A stretch of DNA of 5,108 bases from an uncultured Lachnospiraceae bacterium. Lineage in GTDB: Bacteria; Bacillota; Clostridia; Lachnospirales; Lachnospiraceae. Position 1 is the stretch's first letter. Each line of letters begins with the position of its first letter. The notes under the pieces were generated by a model. That model had not been told where the DNA came from, made no database searches, and was given only the letters and a program-made list of their open reading frames with translations. The DNA is taken from the NCBI GenBank assembly GCA_947653315.1, contig CANTGP010000248.1:1-5108 (forward strand), read 5' to 3'. Positions 1 through 4,753 of this stretch are shown one piece after another. Both the position numbers and the translations under genes were made by a program.

Positions 1-117
1 GGACATGCCATCCCGCTGCCGCCGCCCCGCCAAAAAATCCCTCCCGTGCGTCCGCTTCCCAACATCACATTTCCGGCTGAATTGTTACGAAGCATCTAAA
101 AGTTTTGGATAAATTCA
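1..117. other. Upstream region without a supported gene
   Basis: No complete gene fits here. All three + strand frames stop before the first gene (for example TAA at 97-99). The base composition is pyrimidine-rich on the + strand, so it is purine-rich on the - strand, as coding strands elsewhere in this window are. On the - strand a GGAGGG (39-44) lies 5 nt before a TTG (33-31) that stays open for ten codons to the window edge. This could be the first few codons of a divergent gene, but the evidence is too short to call one. No terminator hairpin is visible. Confidence 0.4.
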
Positions 118-150
118 TTGTGGTGCGGCATAATTTTCAGTATAATGAAT
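113..150. repeat. 7-bp inverted repeat flanking the promoter
   Basis: ATTCATT (113-119) and AATGAAT (144-150) are exact reverse complements with centres 31 bp apart, close to three helical turns. One arm covers the start of the -35 box and the other overlaps the -10 box, so a dimeric regulator bound to both could block or bend the promoter. The arms are short and AT-rich, so chance is a real alternative. No known regulator site was recognised. Confidence 0.3.
118..146 (+). promoter_or_regulatory. Probable sigma-A type promoter of the glp-like operon
   Basis: A perfect -10 hexamer TATAAT sits at 141-146. The hexamer 17 nt upstream is TTGTGG (118-123), matching the TTGACA consensus at only three positions. 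There is no TGn extended -10. Transcription would start near 153 and leave a leader of about 34 nt. The promoter lies inside an in-frame upstream extension of the first gene that begins at TTG 118, which argues against that extension being translated. The weak -35 suggests help from an activator or modest basal activity (inference). Confidence 0.6.
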
Positions 151-167
151 AGAAGAAACGGTCCGAC

Positions 168-173
168 AGGAGG
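168..173 (+). promoter_or_regulatory. Ribosome binding site of the first gene
   Basis: A full AGGAGG lies 13 nt before the ATG at 187 and continues as AGGAGGAAGGG, which lets pairing shift closer to the start. It selects ATG 187 over the upstream in-frame TTG at 118. The protein from ATG 187 begins directly with the FAD-binding strand and glycine motif, as expected for the family. Confidence 0.75.
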
Positions 174-186
174 AAGGGATAACACG

Positions 187-1674
187 ATGCATGATGTAGT
201 GATAATAGGGGCAGGGGTAAGCGGCTGTGCGGTCGCGAGGGAATTGTCAAGATATGACATGGATGTCATAGTGCTGGAACGTGCTTCCGATGTATGCGAG
301 GGGACTTCCAAGGCAAACAGCGGAATCGTCCATGCCGGATATGATGCGGAGCCGGGAACCTTGAAAGCGCTTTTAAACATACAGGGAAGCCGTAACATGG
401 AGGCGTTGTCAAAGGAACTGGATTTTCCATATAAAAGAAACGGTTCCCTGGTTCTGTGTTTTGGGGAAAGTGACAGGGAAAAGCTGGAGGAACTGCTTGA
501 GAGGGGGAAGAAGAACGGCGTGGGGGAACTGCGCATTTTGGAGAAAGAAGAACTGTTTAAGCTGGAGCCGAATCTTTCGCAGCATGTGACGGCAGCGCTG
601 TACGCGCCCACGGGGGGAATCGTATGTCCGTTCGGACTGACCATTGCCCTGGCGGAAAATGCCTGCACGAACGGTGTGGAATTCCGTTTGGATACGGAAG
701 TATATAAAGTGGAAAAAACGGAAGGCATGGCGGGTATGAAAGCAGAAGGCATGGAAGGTGCGGAAGGCATGGAAAAAGAGACAGGCTACCGTTTGGAAAC
801 TTCCCAAGGTATCTTTGAGGGAAGGATGGTAGTAAATGCTGCCGGAGTCTATGCGGACGTCTTCCACAATATGGTAAGCGCAAAGAAGCTGCATATTACG
901 CCGAGAAAAGGAGAATACTGCCTGTTTGACAAAACGGTGGGGAATTATGTGTCGCATACCATATTCCAGCTTCCGACAAAGTACGGCAAGGGCGTTTTGG
1001 TGACGCCCACGGTCCATGGAAACCTGTTAATGGGGCCTACCGCAGAGGATACCGGGAATAAGGAAGGGGTCAATACGACCGGAAGCGGGCTGGAGGATGT
1101 GTTAAAGCGCGGAGGGCTCAGCGTGGAAAACGTGCCTGCGGGGAAAATCATTACCTCTTTTGCGGGGCTTCGCGCCCATGAGGACGGGGGGGATTTTATT
1201 ATCGGGGAACCAAAAGATGCGGAAGGGTTCTTTGACGTGGCGGGCATCGAATCGCCGGGACTTACCTGTGCGCCTGCAATCGGCGGATATGTGGCGGAGA
1301 TGATACGGAAACGCGGGAATTTCCCGGAAAAAAAGAATTTTGTTTCCAAACGGGAAGGAATCCCTTCCGTCGCTTTGGCGGATGCGGCAGGGAGACAGGA
1401 ATTAATCGGAAAAAATCCCGCTTATGCCAATGTTGTCTGCCGCTGTGAGCTGGTGACGGAAGGGGAAATCCTGGATGCCATCCACAGGCCGCTTGGCGCG
1501 ACGACCCTCGACGGAATCAAACGCCGTACCAGGGCGGGAATGGGAAGGTGCCAGGCAGGGTTCTGTTCACCGAAAACCGTGGAAATACTGGCGCGGGAAC
1601 TTGGCAGGGACATGGGGGAAATCAGCAAGGCCGGAGGGGAATCCCGATTCCTGACCGGACCGGACAGGGAATGA
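187..1674 (+). CDS. glpA: FAD-dependent glycerol-3-phosphate dehydrogenase, GlpA type with BFD-like [2Fe-2S] domain
   Basis: This 495-residue flavoprotein of the DAO family probably oxidises sn-glycerol 3-phosphate to dihydroxyacetone phosphate. Seen in the sequence: an N-terminal FAD Rossmann motif GAGVSG (residues 8-13) followed by E31 at the end of the second strand; the family segment GTSKANSGIVHAG (39-51); an FAGLR segment with R329, the usual substrate-phosphate or carboxylate arginine region; and a C-terminal FAD segment GIESPGLTCAPAIGG starting at 353. The tail carries C418, C420, C455 and C460, the CxC...CxxxxC pattern of bacterioferritin-associated-ferredoxin-like [2Fe-2S] domains, as in anaerobic GlpA. 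No membrane segment or signal peptide is seen, so it is cytoplasmic. It is first in an operon, 8 nt before the next flavoprotein. A repetitive insert lies at residues 179-196. The L-2-hydroxyglutarate oxidase branch is related, but the BFD tail and the DUF1667 neighbour favour GlpA. Substrate identity is inferred. Confidence 0.88.
   Translation: MHDVVIIGAGVSGCAVARELSRYDMDVIVLERASDVCEGTSKANSGIVHAGYDAEPGTLKALLNIQGSRNMEALSKELDFPYKRNGSLVLCFGESDREKLEELLERGKKNGVGELRILEKEELFKLEPNLSQHVTAALYAPTGGIVCPFGLTIALAENACTNGVEFRLDTEVYKVEKTEGMAGMKAEGMEGAEGMEKETGYRLETSQGIFEGRMVVNAAGVYADVFHNMVSAKKLHITPRKGEYCLFDKTVGNYVSHTIFQLPTKYGKGVLVTPTVHGNLLMGPTAEDTGNKEGVNTTGSGLEDVLKRGGLSVENVPAGKIITSFAGLRAHEDGGDFIIGEPKDAEGFFDVAGIESPGLTCAPAIGGYVAEMIRKRGNFPEKKNFVSKREGIPSVALADAAGRQELIGKNPAYANVVCRCELVTEGEILDAIHRPLGATTLDGIKRRTRAGMGRCQAGFCSPKTVEILARELGRDMGEISKAGGESRFLTGPDRE
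721..772 (+). repeat. Triplicate in-frame GAAGGCATGG repeat in the dehydrogenase gene
   Basis: GAAGGCATGG occurs exactly at 721-730, 745-754 and 763-772. The steps are 24 and 18 bp, both multiples of three, so each copy encodes Glu-Gly-Met in the same frame. The result is a charged, low-complexity Gly/Glu/Met stretch (about residues 179-196) between two strands of the substrate domain. It looks like a surface loop grown by slippage or duplication. A functional role is not apparent. Confidence 0.8.
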
Positions 1675-1678
1675 GGTG
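1673..1678 (+). promoter_or_regulatory. Ribosome binding site overlapping the stop of the upstream gene
   Basis: GAGGTG overlaps the TGA stop (1672-1674) of the dehydrogenase gene and lies 4 nt before ATG 1683. This indicates coupled translation. The same GAGGTGCG element precedes the gene at 3679, suggesting a preferred signal in this genome. Confidence 0.7.
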
Positions 1679-1682
1679 CGGC

Positions 1683-3014
1683 ATGGAGAAAAAAGTGAAA
1701 CTGTTGGTGGTGGGTGGCGGCCCGGCAGGATTGGCTGCCGCAGTTGCGGCAAAGGAAGCGGGAATAACGGAAGGGGATATTTTAATCATGGAACGGGACG
1801 AGGAGCTGGGCGGTATTTTGAACCAGTGTATCCATAACGGTTTCGGGCTGCATACGTTCAAGGAGGAACTGACGGGGCCGGAGTATGCGGCGAGGTATGC
1901 CCGGAAAGTGCGGGACGCGAAGATTCCTTATTTGCTGCATACCATTGTGGCGGATATCCGTGCGGAAGGGGAAACAAAATACGTGACGGCGATGAATAAA
2001 CAGGAGGGAATGTTTACGGTGGAAGCCCGGGCCGTGGTATTGGCAATGGGGTGCAGGGAGCGTCCCAGGGGCGCGTTAAACATTCCGGGATACCGTCCGG
2101 CAGGGATTTATTCTGCCGGAACCGCGCAGCGTTACGTGAATATGGAAGGCAGGATGCCCGGAAAAGAAGTGGTGATTTTAGGCTCCGGCGATATCGGGCT
2201 GATCATGGCAAGGCGTATGACGCTGGAAGGGGCAAAAGTAAAACTGGTGGCGGAGCTGATGCCTTATTCCGGCGGCCTGAAAAGGAATATCGTCCAATGT
2301 CTGGACGATTTCGGGATTCCATTAAAGCTCAGTCATACCGTCGTGGATATTGACGGGAAAGAACGGGTGAAGGGCGTTACCGTGGCGGCAGTGGATGAAA
2401 ACCGGAAACCCATTGCGGGGACGGAGGAATACATTTCCTGCGATACGTTGCTGCTTTCCTGCGGACTGATACCGGAAAACGAGCTGTCCGCCGGGTTGGG
2501 CGTGGAATTAAATCCGGTGACTTCGGGTCCCGTGGTGAACGAAAGCCTTGAAACGAATGTGGAGGGCGTATTTGCCTGCGGCAACGTGCTCCATGTCCAT
2601 GATTTGGTGGATTATGTATCGGAGGAAGCGGAAAACGCGGGCCGGAACGCGGCGGCATATATCATGCGCAGTATGTGCAGGCAGCAGGGAAAAACAGGAG
2701 AGAACGGGGAAAAAGGAAAAAACGGAATCATTGAAATCAAAATCAAAATCGGGGAGAGGGTGCGCTATACGGTGCCGTCCACGCTCCGGTTAAACTATAT
2801 GCAGGAAGAACAGGTCGTCCGTTTCCGGGTGGGGGAAGTCTGTCAGGATGCCGTACTGGCGGTTTATTTTAACGACACGCCTGTCATGCGGATAAAGAAA
2901 CGGGTCATGGCGCCGGGGGAAATGGAGCAGGTGAAGTTCAAAAAAGCAAAGTTAGAGGATTATCCGGACCTTAAGGAAATCCGGATTGCGGTGGAGCAGG
3001 AGGAGAATGGATGA
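1683..3014 (+). CDS. NAD(P)/FAD-dependent oxidoreductase, partner of the GlpA-type dehydrogenase
   Basis: This 443-residue protein belongs to the pyridine nucleotide-disulfide oxidoreductase superfamily. An FAD-binding GGGPAG motif lies at residues 11-16, and a second Rossmann motif GSGDIG at 167-172 would bind NAD(P). C49 sits in the family segment ILNQCIH, but no CxxxxC redox disulfide is visible, so it is not a thioredoxin- or lipoamide-type enzyme. The segment FACGNVLHVHDLVD from residue 297 matches the second FAD contact. A Gly/Lys/Glu-rich linker (about 334-350) leads to a C-terminal beta-rich domain of about 90 residues. It probably shuttles electrons between the upstream dehydrogenase and NAD(P) or another carrier in the cytoplasm. 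ATG 1683 was chosen because of the GAGGTG site and because the Rossmann strand follows at once. Clostridia and Thermotogae commonly carry this gene next to glpA-like and DUF1667 genes. The exact acceptor is unknown. Confidence 0.88.
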   Translation: MEKKVKLLVVGGGPAGLAAAVAAKEAGITEGDILIMERDEELGGILNQCIHNGFGLHTFKEELTGPEYAARYARKVRDAKIPYLLHTIVADIRAEGETKYVTAMNKQEGMFTVEARAVVLAMGCRERPRGALNIPGYRPAGIYSAGTAQRYVNMEGRMPGKEVVILGSGDIGLIMARRMTLEGAKVKLVAELMPYSGGLKRNIVQCLDDFGIPLKLSHTVVDIDGKERVKGVTVAAVDENRKPIAGTEEYISCDTLLLSCGLIPENELSAGLGVELNPVTSGPVVNESLETNVEGVFACGNVLHVHDLVDYVSEEAENAGRNAAAYIMRSMCRQQGKTGENGEKGKNGIIEIKIKIGERVRYTVPSTLRLNYMQEEQVVRFRVGEVCQDAVLAVYFNDTPVMRIKKRVMAPGEMEQVKFKKAKLEDYPDLKEIRIAVEQEENG

Positions 3015-3068
3015 AAGCGGCTTGTTTCAATCCGGGCGGATTAATCTTTGGAAAGGAACGGTGTAGGG

Positions 3069-3497
3069 ATGGAAAAAAACAGGGAAACAGAACCGGAAAA
3101 CGGAGCGGGAACGGCAGCGGAAGGGAAGAAAAAGGAGCTGGTATGTATCCGTTGTCCCATCGGGTGCCGGATAACGGTGGAGGATATTCCCGGCGGGAAG
3201 CTCCGTATTACGGGCAATACCTGTAACCGGGGGGCGGAGTATGCCGAAAAAGAACTGACCAATCCCACAAGAATCGTAACATCCACCGTGCGCGTGCGCG
3301 GCGGGAAAGCGGCAGTGGTGTCGGTAAAGACGAAGGAGGATATCCCGAAGGGGAAAATCATGGAATGTATGGAAGCCATAAAAGGCGTGGAATTGGAAGC
3401 GCCGGTCCGTATCGGGGATGTGGCGCTTGCGGACGTGGCGGGTACGGGAGTGGACATGGTAGTGACGAAGGACGTGGAGGCTTCCGTTTCCGCATGA
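3069..3497 (+). CDS. DUF1667 family protein, putative Fe-S or metal-binding electron-transfer partner
   Basis: This 142-residue soluble protein has a cysteine cluster C26-x2-C29-x3-C33 with a fourth cysteine at C52. The spacing recalls the [4Fe-4S] motif at the N-terminus of molybdopterin oxidoreductases, and zinc is the alternative ligand. The rest (EDIPKGKIMECMEAIKGVE and VRIGDVALADVAGTGVD) matches the DUF1667 pattern. The first 22 residues are a charged low-complexity extension, longer than I would expect for this family. ATG 3069 is preferred, with AAAGGA at 3052-3057 about 11 nt upstream; an in-frame TTG at 3048 would add seven residues but has no better site. It lies 54 nt after the flavoprotein gene and is almost certainly the third gene of its operon. 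The family has no firmly assigned biochemical role that I know of, so an electron-carrier or assembly role is inferred from cysteines and neighbours. Confidence 0.88.
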   Translation: MEKNRETEPENGAGTAAEGKKKELVCIRCPIGCRITVEDIPGGKLRITGNTCNRGAEYAEKELTNPTRIVTSTVRVRGGKAAVVSVKTKEDIPKGKIMECMEAIKGVELEAPVRIGDVALADVAGTGVDMVVTKDVEASVSA

Positions 3498-3546
3498 CGG
3501 CGGACCTGTTTTGGCTTTCGGGCGTGCCGTTTCACCGCTTTCCGTT

Positions 3547-3617
3547 GAAGTAAAGGATACCGTAAAATATGCGAATCATCCCAATATGCCCACAAAGGAA
3601 GTAAAGTGTGATAAAAT
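3547..3617 (+). repeat. Imperfect direct repeat GAAGTAAAG...TAAAAT
   Basis: GAAGTAAAG occurs at 3547-3555 and again at 3598-3606, 51 bp apart. Each copy is followed by TAAAAT, at 3563-3568 (after 7 nt) and 3612-3617 (after 5 nt). The doubled arrangement could be paired regulator sites or alternative -10 elements, but neither TAAAAT has a convincing -35 at 17 nt. Chance in this AT-richer stretch cannot be excluded. Confidence 0.35.
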
Positions 3618-3629
3618 CCCCAAAGGGAT
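3616..3629. repeat. Short palindrome ATCCC-CAAA-GGGAT
   Basis: A perfect 5-bp inverted repeat with a 4-nt loop overlaps the second TAAAAT of the direct repeat. It is followed by an AT-rich run (ATAAATTT) but not a T-tract. It is a weak hairpin or a possible operator half-site arrangement. It is not strong enough to call a terminator. Confidence 0.3.
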
Positions 3630-3668
3630 AAATTTGCTTTGGATTTGCAGAAGTATGGACGATTGGGT

Positions 3669-3674
3669 GAGGTG
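3669..3674 (+). promoter_or_regulatory. Ribosome binding site deciding the start of the PAS-CPBP gene
   Basis: GAGGTG lies 4 nt before ATG 3679, the same sequence and spacing as at the gene starting at 1683. The upstream in-frame ATG at 3655 and TTG at 3511 lack such a site, so 3679 is the best start. Confidence 0.7.
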
Positions 3675-3678
3675 CGAT

Positions 3679-4722
3679 ATGACAGTAGAAAAAAACGGGA
3701 TTATTCCGCGGATTTTACGGGATATGAATGACGGTGTCCTGGTGGTGGACACGCATGGGAAAATTATCTTTCTCAATGCTAGGGGATGCAATATGCTCGG
3801 CGTGGATGAAGATGTGTCCGGAAAGAATTACGGCAAGGTATTTTTGGAAGACCGGGATAACGGGAACAATGACGGAGTTCATCAGTTTGTTTTGGATGCA
3901 GTCTATGATAAAGAGCATACCCATACCGGCGAGGCCGTGTATCAGGCGGAAAATCAGGAACTAAAATCATTCCGCCTTACTTCCTCTTTCCTGTACGGGG
4001 AGGATGGTGAAAAAAAGATAGGGATTGTGGTAGTCTTTTCCGATGTTACGGAGGTTGCAAAGCTCAACAGGCAGCGAAGGGAGGCTTCCGCCGTATTTTC
4101 CGTACTGATGATTTGTGTATGCGTATATCTGTTCTTTTGGCGCCTGTTGTGCTATCTGAATGTGGAGCCGCCCGGACAGGTTATGAGTTTGGTGATCGAA
4201 GGTATTTCCGTCATCATGTTCTTTATTATTCTGAAAACGACCAGTTTTTCCATCCGGGATATCGGGCTGAAAATTACAAATGCAAAGGAAACCTTTGTCC
4301 CGGATATTGCAATTACTTTGGCGGTAGGAGTCCTGCTGGTTGCCGGAAAAGTTGTTATCTTACGCATTGCACCCGGATTTTTCCCGGAGGGCGCCCCGTT
4401 TTGGGATTGGAGCGTAGGAACTTTTGCGGATGTCATTTATCCATTTACCGTTGTTTTGCAGGAGTTTTTGGCAAGGGGCGTTATGCAGGAAAACCTGAAC
4501 CGTATTTTTACGGGAAAATATGCCGGACTGTTGTCAATCGTAGTTTCGGCCCTTGTGTTTGGCGCCCTTCATATTGCCTATGGATTTCCGTATATGCTGG
4601 CGGCATCCCTTTTATTGGGAATTTTGGGAATTCTTTACCATAAACAGGGGAATATTTGGGGGCTGTGCATTATCCATTATGTGCTGGGAGAGATAGCGAC
4701 ATTTTTGCGTTATCTGATTTGA
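3679..4722 (+). CDS. PAS domain fused to a CPBP (Rce1/Abi-like) intramembrane protease domain
   Basis: This 347-residue protein joins a cytoplasmic sensor to a membrane protease-like domain. Residues about 8-130 form a PAS domain: the segment NDGVLVVDTHGKIIFLN (17-33) is typical of its first strands, and GIVVVFSDVTEVAKLNRQRR is the usual end of the domain leading into a helix. From about residue 136 come six or seven hydrophobic helices. The CPBP motifs are recognisable but altered: QEFLAR (261-266) where EExxxR is usual, FGALH (294-298) matching FxxxH, and HYVLG (333-337) where HxxxN or similar is usual. There is no signal peptide. The family includes CAAX-processing and bacteriocin-related membrane proteases, so signal-controlled membrane proteolysis, or a non-catalytic membrane sensor, is inferred. 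The PAS ligand is unknown. The next gene, a phospholipid synthase, follows after 31 nt and is probably in the same operon. Confidence 0.9.
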   Translation: MTVEKNGIIPRILRDMNDGVLVVDTHGKIIFLNARGCNMLGVDEDVSGKNYGKVFLEDRDNGNNDGVHQFVLDAVYDKEHTHTGEAVYQAENQELKSFRLTSSFLYGEDGEKKIGIVVVFSDVTEVAKLNRQRREASAVFSVLMICVCVYLFFWRLLCYLNVEPPGQVMSLVIEGISVIMFFIILKTTSFSIRDIGLKITNAKETFVPDIAITLAVGVLLVAGKVVILRIAPGFFPEGAPFWDWSVGTFADVIYPFTVVLQEFLARGVMQENLNRIFTGKYAGLLSIVVSALVFGALHIAYGFPYMLAASLLLGILGILYHKQGNIWGLCIIHYVLGEIATFLRYLI

Positions 4723-4753
4723 ACCTATGGTTTGATGAAAGGAAATGAAAGAT

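Larger units (their letters stand above)
3498..3678. other. 181-bp gap between the glp-like operon and the PAS-CPBP gene
   Basis: No recognisable gene is present. The frame of the downstream gene is open from TTG 3511 onward (56 extra codons), but the encoded segment has no recognisable domain and its only candidate starts lack good ribosome binding sites. No strong hairpin followed by a T-run is visible, so a classic intrinsic terminator for the upstream operon is not seen. The gap holds a direct repeat and a short palindrome, described separately, and may carry the promoter of the downstream pair. No clear -35/-10 pair was found. Confidence 0.5.

Noticed and set aside
82..96. Catabolite-repression (cre-like) site before the promoter
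   Set aside because: The sequence around TTGTTACGAAGC fails the consensus at core positions.
118..186. TTG-initiated N-terminal extension of the dehydrogenase
   Set aside because: It contains the TATAAT box and the ribosome binding site, and the protein from ATG 187 starts exactly at the family's FAD motif.
96..1349. Long open frames on the - strand opposite the dehydrogenase gene
   Set aside because: They are Ser/Pro/Phe-rich translations typical of the antisense of a purine-rich gene, with no recognisable domain or start signal.
3616..3640. Intrinsic terminator after the DUF1667 gene
   Set aside because: The stem is only 5 bp and is not followed by a T-run.
3511..3678. TTG 3511 or ATG 3655 as start of the PAS-CPBP protein
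   Set aside because: Neither has a good ribosome binding site, while ATG 3679 has GAGGTG at 4 nt and sits just before the PAS domain.
4113..4643. 176-codon + strand frame inside the PAS-CPBP gene
   Set aside because: It overlaps the hydrophobic, motif-bearing CPBP frame and reads as an aromatic and Cys/Arg-rich jumble without a ribosome binding site or family match.
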